DNA from: Methanosphaera cuniculi | GTDB lineage: Archaea; Methanobacteriota; Methanobacteria; Methanobacteriales; Methanobacteriaceae | Assembly: GCF_003149675.1 (NCBI RefSeq) | Contig: NZ_LWMS01000042.1 | Location: forward strand, 62,001 to 126,000 | Direction: 5' to 3' | Length of the DNA: 64,000 bases | Shown: one piece after another, positions 30,393 to 39,926 of the stretch | Layout: each line of letters opens with the position of its first letter | Position numbering within the stretch: the stretch's first letter is position 1 | Translations under genes and position numbers: made by a program | Notes under the pieces: generated by a model | Database searches by the model: none | What the model was told of the DNA's origin: nothing | The model's input: only the letters and a program-made list of their open reading frames with translations

Positions 30393-30947
30393 ATGCGTGT
30401 TATTGTTGGAATTACAGGAGCCAGTGGTGTAATTTATGGTATTCGTTTAATTGAAGAGTTAAATAAAAATAATATAGAAACTCATGTGATAATATCAGAT
30501 GTAGCATGTGATATTATAGAATATGAAACTAGCTATACAATAGATTATATTAAAGAAATTTCAAGTTATACATATAATGAAAATGACTTATTTGCAATAA
30601 TAAATAGTGGATCATTTAAAGTTGATGCAACAGTAATAATACCATGTAGTATGAAAACATTATCTGCTATTGCTAATGGTTATGGTGATAATGCAATAAC
30701 CAGAGCATGTGATGTAACATTAAAAGAAAGACGTACACTCATAATATCACCACGTGAAACTCCACTAAGAACAATACATCTTGAAAATATGACAAATCTA
30801 AGCCGGGAAGGTGCAATAATACTACCAGCAATGCCAGGATTCTACCATAAACCAGAAAGTATTGAAGAACAAGTAGATTTTATTATTGGAAAAATACTTG
30901 ACATACTAGATATTAATAACAACCTTTTTACTAAATGGAAACAATAA
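30393..30947 (+). CDS. ubiX: Flavin prenyltransferase (UbiX family)
   Basis: Makes prenylated FMN for UbiD-type decarboxylases. 184 residues. N-terminal IVGITGASGVIYGIRLIEEL flavin-binding motif, IIPCSMKTLSAIANGYGDN, and the late IISPRETPLRTIHLENM and PAMPGFYHKPES segments are intact. No ubiD gene in this window. A strong GGAGGAGG precedes the ATG by 10 bases; the gap from thpR is 30 bases, so co-transcription is likely. Confidence 0.95.
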   Translation: MRVIVGITGASGVIYGIRLIEELNKNNIETHVIISDVACDIIEYETSYTIDYIKEISSYTYNENDLFAIINSGSFKVDATVIIPCSMKTLSAIANGYGDNAITRACDVTLKERRTLIISPRETPLRTIHLENMTNLSREGAIILPAMPGFYHKPESIEEQVDFIIGKILDILDINNNLFTKWKQ

Positions 30948-30993
30948 ACAAATAATAACTAAAAAAAATAACTTTAAAGGAGTAGAATAAAAA

Positions 30994-31569
30994 ATGTATT
31001 TTGATATAACACCAGATGCAGAATTTACCAAAACAGAAAAAGTACCAGGACCAACCAAAGAAGAAATCAGAGCACTTGTAATAAGTAAAATGAGACTCAG
31101 TGATAAAGATATAGTAGTAGATATTGGCTGTGGAACAGGAGGACTTACAGTTGAATTTGCAAAACGTGCAAAAAATGTATTTAGTGTAGATATTAATCCT
31201 GATGCAATAAAAACAACACGTACGAATCTTGAAAAACTAGGACTAGAAAACAAAGTAGAACTCATCCAAGAAGAAGGATTCCAAGCATTAGATCAGATAG
31301 ATGACTTTACCCGAATTATGATTGGTGGAAGTAATGGAAATCTTGATAATATAATTGAAGAAGCATACATAAGACTACCTGTAGGAGGTCAAATTGTAAT
31401 AACATCAATAGTACTTGAAACTGCAACAGATAGTGTACGAATGCTTAAAGATCTGGGAGCTGAACCTGAAGTTGTAAATCTCTGTGTATCAAAAGGAGTA
31501 ATGCTAGAACGTGGAGTAATGATGAAAGCATTAAATCCAATAACAATCATAACAGCACGAAAACAATGA
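30994..31569 (+). CDS. cbiT: Cobalt-precorrin-6B C15-methyltransferase (decarboxylating)
   Basis: SAM-dependent methylation and decarboxylation in corrin ring synthesis. 191 residues. CbiT-type N-terminus (PGPTKEEIRALVISKM), SAM motif DIGCGTGGLTVEFAKRA, FSVDINPDAI, and the IGGSNGNLDNIIEEA loop. AAGGAG 9 bases before the ATG. Third gene of the thpR-ubiX-cbiT run, ending in a C-rich/T-run 3' end. Confidence 0.95.
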   Translation: MYFDITPDAEFTKTEKVPGPTKEEIRALVISKMRLSDKDIVVDIGCGTGGLTVEFAKRAKNVFSVDINPDAIKTTRTNLEKLGLENKVELIQEEGFQALDQIDDFTRIMIGGSNGNLDNIIEEAYIRLPVGGQIVITSIVLETATDSVRMLKDLGAEPEVVNLCVSKGVMLERGVMMKALNPITIITARKQ

Positions 31570-31590
31570 AAAAAATGAACATTAACTAAT

Positions 31591-31606
31591 TCCCCACCTT
31601 TTTTTT
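31591..31606 (+). terminator. C-rich/T8 3' end after cbiT
   Basis: TCCCCACC followed by T8, 22 bases after the cbiT stop, with a second T-run after ACT. Confidence 0.4.
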
Positions 31607-31681
31607 ACTTTTTTTATATAAAAAAAACTACATTTTTTCTAAAAAGAATTTACACTAAAAAAAAACTTTTGGGAGTGGATC

Positions 31682-33055
31682 ATAATATATAATGAAATTC
31701 TAAAAACAATAAAACCATCAGATGAACAAAGACGTAAAATTGAAGAATTTAGCCAAACATTATCTAACATAATACTAGATTATGCAAAAGATAAAAATAT
31801 AGATATAAACTGTCGTCTTGTAGGTTCAATGGCTAAAAAAACATCACTCATAAACAAAGCAGACATTGATATGTTTATGACATTTGATCTTAGCTTTAAT
31901 GAAGAAGAACTTAAAAAATATGGTCTTGAATTTGGAAAACATTGTATTGAAACATTAAATGGAAAATCAGAACTACGCTTTGCATCACATCCATATATTA
32001 CAGGATTTATTGATGGATATGAAATAGACTTTGTACCATGCTATCGTATAAAAGATTCATCTGAACTTAAATCAGCAGTAGATCGTACAATACTACACAC
32101 AGATTATATACAATCACACCTTACAGATGAACAAGCAGATGAAGTACTACTACTTAAGAAATTTATGAGCTGTGTAAATACATATGGTGCAAACTATAAG
32201 GTAAGTGGATTTTCAGGATATCTATGTGAACTGTTAATACTTGAATATAAAACATTTGAAAACGTATTATATAATGCTGCAAATAATTGGCATAATATGA
32301 CTAGAATTGATCTTGAAGAATATGGTACTTCCGGTAATTTTAAAGATCCACTAATAGTTATTGATCCAGTTGATAAAAATCGAAATGTAGCAGCAGCACT
32401 AAGTATACAAAAATTTAATGAATTTATAATAGCAGCACGAAACTTTCTAGAGGATAAAGATAAGCTTAAATTCTTCCAGAAACATGAAATAAACACAACA
32501 ACATGTGAACTTAAAGAAGTATTTAAAAAACGAAAAACAAAATGCTACATTCTATCAATAAGTGTACCAGATCTACCTACAGATGTAATATATCCACAGG
32601 TAAATAAGACAATGAACTCACTTAAACGTGTAAGTGAAATGTATGATTTTAGTCTTCTTAACACATCATACTACCTGCATGATAATAAGGCTTATATTAT
32701 TCTTGAATATGAATATGATATATTACCTGATGTAAAAATACATAATGGTCCACGAATTGCAGATAAAATAAATTCACAAAATTTCAAAAATAAATATCCT
32801 GATGCATTTATCATGAATGATAAATATGTTAACATATCACCACGTAAATATAAAACAGTAAATGAAATGATAAATGAAGTACTTAAACCTGAAAATATGA
32901 GTATTTTAAAGCTTGGAAAAAATATAAAAGAAGAAATAATAAATACAGGCTATAATTTATCTGGTGTTGATGAATTTATTGATAATGATGCTAAATGTGA
33001 GGATATAGATGAAATATTTTTATACTTACATCCTAATTATAATATAGAACGATAG
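31682..33055 (+). CDS. cca: CCA-adding tRNA nucleotidyltransferase (class I, archaeal); non-canonical start
   Basis: Adds CCA to tRNA 3' ends. Archaeal class I: catalytic VGSMAKKTSL followed by KADIDMFMTF (the GS and DxD motifs), then the EIDFVPCYRI strand with the third Asp, and the TGYNLSGVDEF-like C-terminus. The first ATG in frame (31829) lies inside the catalytic motif, directly after GS, so it cannot be the start. Upstream the frame is open back to 31643 and encodes YNEILKTIKPSDEQRRKIEE, the expected N-terminal helix, but contains no ATG, GTG or TTG. GGGAG at 31671-31675 stands 6 bases before ATA at 31682, which I take as the likely start. A sequence error near here is the alternative. 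Confidence 0.9.
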   Translation: MIYNEILKTIKPSDEQRRKIEEFSQTLSNIILDYAKDKNIDINCRLVGSMAKKTSLINKADIDMFMTFDLSFNEEELKKYGLEFGKHCIETLNGKSELRFASHPYITGFIDGYEIDFVPCYRIKDSSELKSAVDRTILHTDYIQSHLTDEQADEVLLLKKFMSCVNTYGANYKVSGFSGYLCELLILEYKTFENVLYNAANNWHNMTRIDLEEYGTSGNFKDPLIVIDPVDKNRNVAAALSIQKFNEFIIAARNFLEDKDKLKFFQKHEINTTTCELKEVFKKRKTKCYILSISVPDLPTDVIYPQVNKTMNSLKRVSEMYDFSLLNTSYYLHDNKAYIILEYEYDILPDVKIHNGPRIADKINSQNFKNKYPDAFIMNDKYVNISPRKYKTVNEMINEVLKPENMSILKLGKNIKEEIINTGYNLSGVDEFIDNDAKCEDIDEIFLYLHPNYNIER

Positions 33056-33070
33056 TTTTAAAACTTCTAC

Positions 33071-33092
33071 TCCCCCACACACCCTTTTTTTT
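33071..33092 (+). terminator. C-rich/T8 3' end between convergent cca and priS
   Basis: TCCCCCACACACCC followed by T8, 15 bases after the cca stop; it abuts the convergent priS stop. Confidence 0.4.
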
Positions 33093-33093
33093 A

Positions 33094-34065
33094 TTATTTT
33101 CTTTCATAAACAAATTTTGGCACAGCTTTATCAAATGGGTCAAATGTTTCAATATTTTTTATTAACATTGACTTCATACTAACTTTTGAATGAAGTGTTG
33201 ATGGAAGTCGTAATATACGTTTAAGATCAATTGATACTTTTGTATCTGCTATTGCCAGATTTGTTCGTGCTATTTGTTCTTGAAGTTTTTTATATCTGAT
33301 TGGTCCTATATCTTGAGTGAAAAATCCCCAGTGATCTGGTAGTTCATCTTTATATTTTATTGTATCTTTTAGGAGTTTTTCATCTATATCTACTGGTGTA
33401 TCCTTCTTTAGGTGTTGTATTGTATAATTCATCCAGTTTTTAAAGTTTTGATAATAAGCAAATGAAAGTGTATATGAATTAAACTTGTTATATCTTAATT
33501 TTTTGGCATCTTCCATGTCTGGTACTTTTCCACCTAGAACATATTGTATTATTTCTCCTCGCATTTCACTATTCATATCCATTGCATGCTCATCAAGTAC
33601 TCTTAGATGATATCCTCGTCCTGAGTATACATAGTTTAGATTTTTAAATCCTATATCTGATTTTAGTATATCACCTATGTTTAGTACTATTTCTTTTGCC
33701 TGTTTTAAGCATTTATCACATACTTCTCCTGGTTTACATTCACATGTTCTAATTGGTATATCTTTTGCATCTACATCAAATACAAATTCTGCTTTTTCCC
33801 ATCCATGTCTTTTTTCTGGTTTATCATAGTATGCTACTGATGTGTAGGCTGCAAATGGCTTTTTTGCTTTCATAAATCTTTTAAGTCGTAGTGGATCTGT
33901 GAATGTTTTATATCGATCATTTGGTCCTTGTCCTATGTGATCAAATCCAAATTCACGTGAGTATAAAGAATTTAGTATAAAATCTGGTATATCATTTACA
34001 TCCCATTCTTCTTTGTAGTATAATGTTCGTTCTCTGTATGTTGCAGGTTTTAGTTCTATTTCCAT
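33094..34065 (-). CDS. priS: DNA primase small (catalytic) subunit
   Basis: Synthesises primers for replication together with PriL. 323 residues. Catalytic metal-binding acids Asp97 and Asp99 in FVFDVDAKD, zinc knuckle cysteines 108, 110, 116 and 119 ([12 protein letters not shown]), and the nucleotide-binding SGRGYHLRV (from 147). GGGAGG lies 13 bases before the ATG, inside the 3' end of priL; 5 bases separate the genes, so they are co-translated. Confidence 0.97.
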   Translation of the reverse strand: MEIELKPATYRERTLYYKEEWDVNDIPDFILNSLYSREFGFDHIGQGPNDRYKTFTDPLRLKRFMKAKKPFAAYTSVAYYDKPEKRHGWEKAEFVFDVDAKDIPIRTCECKPGEVCDKCLKQAKEIVLNIGDILKSDIGFKNLNYVYSGRGYHLRVLDEHAMDMNSEMRGEIIQYVLGGKVPDMEDAKKLRYNKFNSYTLSFAYYQNFKNWMNYTIQHLKKDTPVDIDEKLLKDTIKYKDELPDHWGFFTQDIGPIRYKKLQEQIARTNLAIADTKVSIDLKRILRLPSTLHSKVSMKSMLIKNIETFDPFDKAVPKFVYERK

Positions 34066-34070
34066 TTTAT

Positions 34071-35381
34071 TTATTGTCCTCCCTTTTGTTTTATTTTTCG
34101 CATTCTATTGTAGTATGTTAGTGGATTTCCTATTTTCACGCAATCTTTATTAGGTTTACATATGTGTGGCATGTGTAGTTTTATTTTATCACAACTCATT
34201 GGTGTATACCAGTGTGTTTCTCCTTCATATTCACGTTTAAGTTCATCATGCATTCCAAAGCCTAATTTTGCATTGATGTTTATCTTCTCTTGTGGTTGAT
34301 CTTTAAATAGTGGTGGTCTGCATGATTGTGCTGCATCATATATGAGTGGTATTACCTGATCATGTGTTATGTTAAGTGATGGATCTACATCTGTTATTTT
34401 TACTTGTTTTTTTTGTGAAAATATTCCTGGATATAATCTGGCATATGATGCAAATGGTGTTAGAAATAGTACTATTGCATCGTTTCGTCCACCACTTTTA
34501 ATTCCTTTAATACATTCTTTTACACATGGTGGGAATGCTTCAGGGTTATATGGTGTTGGTTTATCATCACTAAATGATCCTTTAGGTTGATTTTTATATT
34601 TTATTTCATCAGTTTTAACTTGTATTTTGCGTATTTCTTCAGCTGCCTGTTTCATTAGTGGATTTGGTTCAACTTGTTTTTTTGACATTTCATCTACATT
34701 TTTCATATATTCTTTCATGTAGTATGTTATATAGCTTGTTATGAGTCTTATTTTTATGAAGTTTCCAGCTACAATCTGGTAGATATCATGTGGTCTTCGT
34801 CCTTCTATTTTATCTGCAAATTGTTCATAGAAGTCATCATATTCTATGATAATACGACCATTAACAAGTAATAGTTTATTAAATTCAATATTACCTATTT
34901 GTAGAATTTCTTTTATATCATACCAGTAGAGATTAGATGTATCTGTTAGTTCATTAAGTATTACACTAAGTAGTTCTGGTGTATCTACAGCTATCTTTTC
35001 AAGACGTTGAGTTATCAGATCATGTTGCATCTGTAGTACTTCATTAGCCTCATATGAATCTGACCCATATTCCATTGCTATGATTTGACATAATAAATAA
35101 AATGATACAACATCATATTCATATAATTCTGGATTAAAAAGGTACTGATACTTTCTATGATCATAATCCTTTAATTTACGATTTAATGCCCATTCATACT
35201 TCTTTAGTGCTAGTTGTTTAATTGTTTCAGGTAATTCTTTTTTAAGTTCTTGATTTCTAGTCATTTCAATAATACTTTTTAATGTAGTATCAGGTTTATT
35301 GAGATTGTTTATATTTCCTAGTTTACTTACAATTTTCTTAGCTTCACTACTAAATGGATTTATGTATGATGTTTCTGTCAT
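34071..35381 (-). CDS. priL: DNA primase large subunit
   Basis: Non-catalytic partner that starts primer synthesis and counts its length. 436 residues, helical N-terminal domain and a C-terminal iron-sulfur domain. Cysteines that should bind the 4Fe-4S cluster appear in [28 protein letters not shown] and [13 protein letters not shown]. First gene of the leftward priL-priS pair. No ribosome binding site before the ATG; TTTATAG is centred about 30 bases upstream, so a leaderless mRNA is likely. Confidence 0.95.
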   Translation of the reverse strand: MTETSYINPFSSEAKKIVSKLGNINNLNKPDTTLKSIIEMTRNQELKKELPETIKQLALKKYEWALNRKLKDYDHRKYQYLFNPELYEYDVVSFYLLCQIIAMEYGSDSYEANEVLQMQHDLITQRLEKIAVDTPELLSVILNELTDTSNLYWYDIKEILQIGNIEFNKLLLVNGRIIIEYDDFYEQFADKIEGRRPHDIYQIVAGNFIKIRLITSYITYYMKEYMKNVDEMSKKQVEPNPLMKQAAEEIRKIQVKTDEIKYKNQPKGSFSDDKPTPYNPEAFPPCVKECIKGIKSGGRNDAIVLFLTPFASYARLYPGIFSQKKQVKITDVDPSLNITHDQVIPLIYDAAQSCRPPLFKDQPQEKININAKLGFGMHDELKREYEGETHWYTPMSCDKIKLHMPHICKPNKDCVKIGNPLTYYNRMRKIKQKGGQ

Positions 35382-35717
35382 GATAGTTATAGTATATATT
35401 TTTTATACTATAAAGGTTAATTTATTCAAAAAATTAGAATATTTTCTTTTAATTAAATTAGGTTATACCATATATTTCAAATATAGAATAAAAAGTACGA
35501 TTGTAAATATATATTGTAATAAATTCTAGTTAATTTAATATGCAATTAATTCTATAATATATTTATTATTTAATAAAATTTTATAACAAAACAATATATA
35601 TACTAAAAAAAAGGGGAAAAGATATCTTTTAAACTTTAGATATATTATGAAAAAAAATAATTTTATAAACATAATTACTAAATTACTTATAAAAAAAAAT
35701 GAGGAGAAATTAAAATA
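35382..35717. other. Divergent promoter region of priL and metG, 336 bases
   Basis: Contains the priL TATA region with a 9+9-base inverted repeat (35388-35412). An A9-GGGGAAAAG stretch sits at 35605-35620. metG has GAGGAG 12 bases before its ATG. No gene seen. Confidence 0.5.
35388..35412 (-). promoter_or_regulatory. Inverted repeat over the primase promoter
   Basis: TATAGTATA-N7-TATACTATA, perfect 9-base arms, starting 7 bases upstream of the priL ATG. The distal arm coincides with the TATA-like box TTTATAGT, the proximal arm lies between TATA box and start. A protein bound here would block the promoter. Confidence 0.35.
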
Positions 35718-37754
35718 ATGAGTAAATTATTCATATCATGTGCTCTACCTTATGCTAATGGTGCATGTCACCTTGGACATCTGCGTTCAACATACATACC
35801 GGCTGATATCTATGCAAGATATAATCGTATGAATGATGTTGACACCATAATGGTATGTTCAACAGATGAACATGGAACACCAATAGCAGTACGTGCAGAA
35901 CAAGAAGGTAGAGATCCAAAAGAAATAGCAGACTACTACCATAAACTAATAGGTGATGACTTAAAAGCTGCTGACATATCACTTGATAGTTTTCAAAGAA
36001 CAACCAACCCAAAACACTATGAAATAGCACAAGAATTCTTCACACACTTATATGCTGATGAATACATCTATGAAAAAATAATAGATCAGCTATACTGTGA
36101 TAGTTGTAAACGAAGTCTTCCTGATAGATATGTTGAAGGAATATGTCCATACTGTGGATCTGAAGCTCGTGGAGATCAATGTGAAGGATGTGGAAGACAC
36201 CTTGATCCAGTAGAACTTGAAGAACCACGTTGTCTAATATGTGGCTCAACACCACATATACAAGCATCAAAACAATACTACTTTAAACTTGAAGAATTCC
36301 AAGAACCATTAAATGAATGGATAAATGGAAACAACCACTTACAACCATACGTTAAAAACTTTGCACGTGAATGGATAAAAGATGGACTAAAAGACTGGGT
36401 AATGACTCGTGATATGAAATGGGGAATACCAGTACCAATAGAAGGAGAAGAAGACAAAGTACTATATGTTTGGGCTGAAGCATTTGAAGGATATCTATCA
36501 TCAGCTGCAATATGGGCAGATGAACATGATAAAGACTGGCATGAATACTGGGATGATAAAGCAGTACATTTCATTGGAAAAGATATAATCTACCATCATA
36601 CAATATTCTGGCCAAGTATGCTAATGGGACACCAAATGAAACTACCATACTCAGTAATAGGTGGAGGATACCTATCTCTTGAAGGTCAAAAAATGTCCAC
36701 AAGTCGTGGATGGGTTGTATGGGTAAAAGACTTCCTAGAAAACTTTGATAGTGACATGCTAAGATATTATCTTACAATTAATGCACCATTAAATAAAGAT
36801 ACAGACTTCTCATGGGAAGACTTCCAAAGAAGAATAAACAATGAACTAACAGATAACCTTGGAAACTTCATACACAGAACATTTACATTTACAAAGAAAT
36901 TCTTTGATAATAAAATACCAGAAATCACAACTATGTCAGATGAAGATAAAGCATTTGAAGAAGAAATCAAGTCACTACCAAAACGAGTATCAGATGCAAT
37001 AGAAAACTTTGAATTCCGTGATGGTTTACTTGAAATTATGAACACAACTAAAAATGCAAATAAATACTTCAATGATAAAAAACCATGGAAAATGGTAAAA
37101 GAAGACATACAATCAGCACAAGCATGTCTATATCTATCCAATCAACTAGTACACACACTAAGTATTGTACTAAGACCATACTTACCTGAAACTGTAGCAA
37201 AAATCAGAAAAGTACTAAATATGCCAGAAGACTACACACCAGGATTTATGAAGTATGATGAAAGAACACCAGATGTACTATGGGATGAAGCAACAAACTT
37301 CCTACCATCAGGATATGAAATAGGAAAAGCAAAACCATTATTTAAGAAAATTGAAGATGAAGTTATAGAAAAACAACTAGAAAAACTAGCAAAACTAGAA
37401 GAAGAAGTAACACAAGAAGATGAAAAAGGAGATGAAAAAATGAGTGAACTTATAACAATAGATGAATTTGGAAATGTAGAATTAGTAGTAGGACAAATTA
37501 AAGAAGCAGAACGTATAGATGGATCAAAAAATCTATTAAAAGTACAAGTAGATCTAGGAGATGAAATACGTCAAGTAGTAGCAGGACTAGCACAAAAATA
37601 TGATCCAGAAGAATTAGTAGATCGTAAAGTAATAGTAGTTGCAAACCTTGAACCTGCAAAACTCTTTGGTGTAGAATCAAATGGAATGTTACTTGCAACA
37701 GATAGTATGGAACTTCTAACAACAGAAGGAAAAGTAGGTGAACATATAAAATGA
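35718..37754 (+). CDS. metG: Methionyl-tRNA synthetase
   Basis: Charges initiator and elongator tRNA-Met. 678 residues. HLGH (18-21) and the KMSTS signature near 324, zinc-knuckle cysteines CDSC, CPYC, CEGC and CLIC at about 125-175, anticodon-binding domain, then a linker rich in Glu/Lys and a C-terminal Trbp111-like tRNA-binding domain (from about 570, starting IDEFGNVELVVGQIKEAERI). Its stop overlaps the next gene's ATG (ATGA). GAGGAG ribosome site. Confidence 0.98.
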   Translation: MSKLFISCALPYANGACHLGHLRSTYIPADIYARYNRMNDVDTIMVCSTDEHGTPIAVRAEQEGRDPKEIADYYHKLIGDDLKAADISLDSFQRTTNPKHYEIAQEFFTHLYADEYIYEKIIDQLYCDSCKRSLPDRYVEGICPYCGSEARGDQCEGCGRHLDPVELEEPRCLICGSTPHIQASKQYYFKLEEFQEPLNEWINGNNHLQPYVKNFAREWIKDGLKDWVMTRDMKWGIPVPIEGEEDKVLYVWAEAFEGYLSSAAIWADEHDKDWHEYWDDKAVHFIGKDIIYHHTIFWPSMLMGHQMKLPYSVIGGGYLSLEGQKMSTSRGWVVWVKDFLENFDSDMLRYYLTINAPLNKDTDFSWEDFQRRINNELTDNLGNFIHRTFTFTKKFFDNKIPEITTMSDEDKAFEEEIKSLPKRVSDAIENFEFRDGLLEIMNTTKNANKYFNDKKPWKMVKEDIQSAQACLYLSNQLVHTLSIVLRPYLPETVAKIRKVLNMPEDYTPGFMKYDERTPDVLWDEATNFLPSGYEIGKAKPLFKKIEDEVIEKQLEKLAKLEEEVTQEDEKGDEKMSELITIDEFGNVELVVGQIKEAERIDGSKNLLKVQVDLGDEIRQVVAGLAQKYDPEELVDRKVIVVANLEPAKLFGVESNGMLLATDSMELLTTEGKVGEHIK

Positions 37755-39367
37755 GCGAATTCTTAGTGACACAGAGTGAAAAATTTCTTAAACAAATACA
37801 AAAAAAACCAGTAATTGCAGAAAGTATCGAAGACTTTGAAGGTTTCTTTGAAAACTACAGCTATCTAAAATCAAATCTAAAAAAACTACAAATAACACGT
37901 AACAAAATGGAAATACGAGGATTCACATCCCCATACAGTGCCCTTAAACGTTACGGAAAAGGAAATAGTTCAAATAATGGAGATATAATTCCAGATGATG
38001 TATATGACCAGTCACGTCATGCACAATATTTCCACACAAAAGCATCAAATAAGAAAAACATTCTAGATCAGGTAAAATCTGCTATTGCATCACATAAAAT
38101 AGCAATAGGTCACTTAGAAGAATATGCTCAAATCACATGTAAAAAATGTGGACAAAAATATAAGAAAAATACAATTGAAGATATCTTAAAATATGATGAA
38201 GATGAACTAGAAGTAATTAACCATGAATGTAGCAATTGTGGATCATCCGAATTTGAGCTATCACACAACCCTAATGGAATATACCGACTTGAACTTATAA
38301 AGTATCTTCCATTAGGTGGTGAATATCTTCTTAAACGTTCCCAACTTACCAACTACAGCCTTGAAGCTTACCGTAAAATCATAAAAATTATGCGTCAAGA
38401 AAAAAGAGGACGTGTAAAAAGTGTAACAGTAATTGCAAAAATTAAGGATGAAAAAACAGGTAAATGGCAATCTAAGAAGGTAAATATTGACTATGCAGAT
38501 GAATCCAACTATGAACTAGAACTACGTAAAAGATATGGTCCAAATGTCCGTATTGAACTTCTACAATTCCATCATAAAAAGCCATCATTAATCAATGATA
38601 AATACGTACAAAACGCACTTGCAATAGCATACTTGCAATATTCAGAAAATATTGTAAATAAAGAAATTAACAATATAATACCACGTAGTATTTCAAATAT
38701 GCAACGTATCCATACATACAACCAACTTACTGAGGAAGCTCGTAAAGATGCAGGTCGTCTTGCACGTGAGGCTGAAGAACGTATAGAACTTGAAGAAGAA
38801 CTTCAGTATGTTAAACTTAAAAAAGTAAATCTTATGAATAAAGATCATGTACTTGATCGTAACTTACAAGAAGATCTTAAAAAACAAGCCGAAATAAAAA
38901 AACATTACTACATTGAAACACCAAATATCCTAATATTATGGGATATCTTCAAGTATTATCTTAGTACATCAGAAACACGTCGAAACAACTATGCAGGACC
39001 ATTCCCAAACCTTCGTGCAACACTAGATTCAAACCAGCTTAAGGTATTTGATAATGTATTTGCAAAAGATGTTGTTGATCTTCTAAAAGATAATGATGAA
39101 AACATTGATGTAATAAATAATATGAAAGAAACAATGCAGTATAAACGAGAACTTGAAAATAAGAGTAAAAACTTACATCTTAAAGCACCACAACAAGTAT
39201 ATGGAGCAATAGCTCTTAATAATAAGACAAACATGTCACTTAACCATGCAGCAGAACTACTCTATGTAGATCCTGAAGAAGCTGCAAAAGAAAAGGCTTC
39301 TTTACAGAAAATTGAAAAGCCATCAACAAATAAGGCTAAAAAGTTCTTAGAAATAATTAACAAATAA
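37751..39367 (+). CDS. DUF530 family archaeal protein
   Basis: 538 residues, unknown function, matching in length and character the DUF530 family of methanogens. A four-cysteine zinc ribbon is visible (CKKCGQKY ... CSNCGSSEF, about residues 131-165). The rest is charged and helical, with PLGGEYLLKRSQLTNY and an HNFPN-free C-terminal half. Translationally coupled to metG by a 4-base overlap. A role in translation or tRNA handling is suggested only by this coupling. Confidence 0.85.
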   Translation: MSEFLVTQSEKFLKQIQKKPVIAESIEDFEGFFENYSYLKSNLKKLQITRNKMEIRGFTSPYSALKRYGKGNSSNNGDIIPDDVYDQSRHAQYFHTKASNKKNILDQVKSAIASHKIAIGHLEEYAQITCKKCGQKYKKNTIEDILKYDEDELEVINHECSNCGSSEFELSHNPNGIYRLELIKYLPLGGEYLLKRSQLTNYSLEAYRKIIKIMRQEKRGRVKSVTVIAKIKDEKTGKWQSKKVNIDYADESNYELELRKRYGPNVRIELLQFHHKKPSLINDKYVQNALAIAYLQYSENIVNKEINNIIPRSISNMQRIHTYNQLTEEARKDAGRLAREAEERIELEEELQYVKLKKVNLMNKDHVLDRNLQEDLKKQAEIKKHYYIETPNILILWDIFKYYLSTSETRRNNYAGPFPNLRATLDSNQLKVFDNVFAKDVVDLLKDNDENIDVINNMKETMQYKRELENKSKNLHLKAPQQVYGAIALNNKTNMSLNHAAELLYVDPEEAAKEKASLQKIEKPSTNKAKKFLEIINK

Positions 39368-39429
39368 GAAAAAAAACATAGAAACACAACTAAAAAAAAA
39401 TAATATAATTAATAAAATGAGGGACTCTA

Positions 39430-39924
39430 ATGAGTTCAAAAATACATGTTAATAAAACCTTAACATCACGACTTATTATTGAGATACTCGATAATAATCC
39501 TGATCTTGAAGAAATTGAATGTCCACAAAGTCTATATGAAAGAACATCAGAAACATATCTAGATGCACTAGGAGAACTAGGTATAAAAATTTCAGTAATA
39601 GAACAACGAGGACGTCCAAAAAAATACGATGAAAATCTAAAATCACAAATAAATAGCATGATTGATGAAGGACTAAATCCTAAAGCAATAGCTAAAAGAT
39701 TACATATAGATGTAAAAACAGTATACTATCTGAAAAATAAGAAACTAAAACAAGGTCTAAAATCTAAGTATTCAGATGAAACCAAACGTGAAATCTTTGA
39801 ACTACGAGAAAATGATGTATCAGTAAAAACCATATCATCACTTCTTGATATACCAGTACGTACCATCTATTATATTCTAAAAAATGATAAGAAAAATAAT
39901 CCCAATATAGAAGGAGAAAACTAA
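39430..39924 (+). CDS. Double helix-turn-helix DNA-binding protein with AT-hook-like motif
   Basis: 164 residues. After an N-terminal region (1-58) comes RGRPKKY (60-66), an AT-hook-like basic motif, then two resolvase-type helix-turn-helix segments: PKAIAKRLHIDVKTVYYL (84-101) and VKTISSLLDIPVRTIYYIL (132-150). Probably a transcription regulator. It sits 62 bases after the DUF530 gene and only 2 bases before the MraY-like gene, with GGAGAA for that gene inside its own 3' end, so it may be co-regulated with cell-envelope synthesis. Confidence 0.85.
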   Translation: MSSKIHVNKTLTSRLIIEILDNNPDLEEIECPQSLYERTSETYLDALGELGIKISVIEQRGRPKKYDENLKSQINSMIDEGLNPKAIAKRLHIDVKTVYYLKNKKLKQGLKSKYSDETKREIFELRENDVSVKTISSLLDIPVRTIYYILKNDKKNNPNIEGEN

Positions 39925-39926
39925 TC

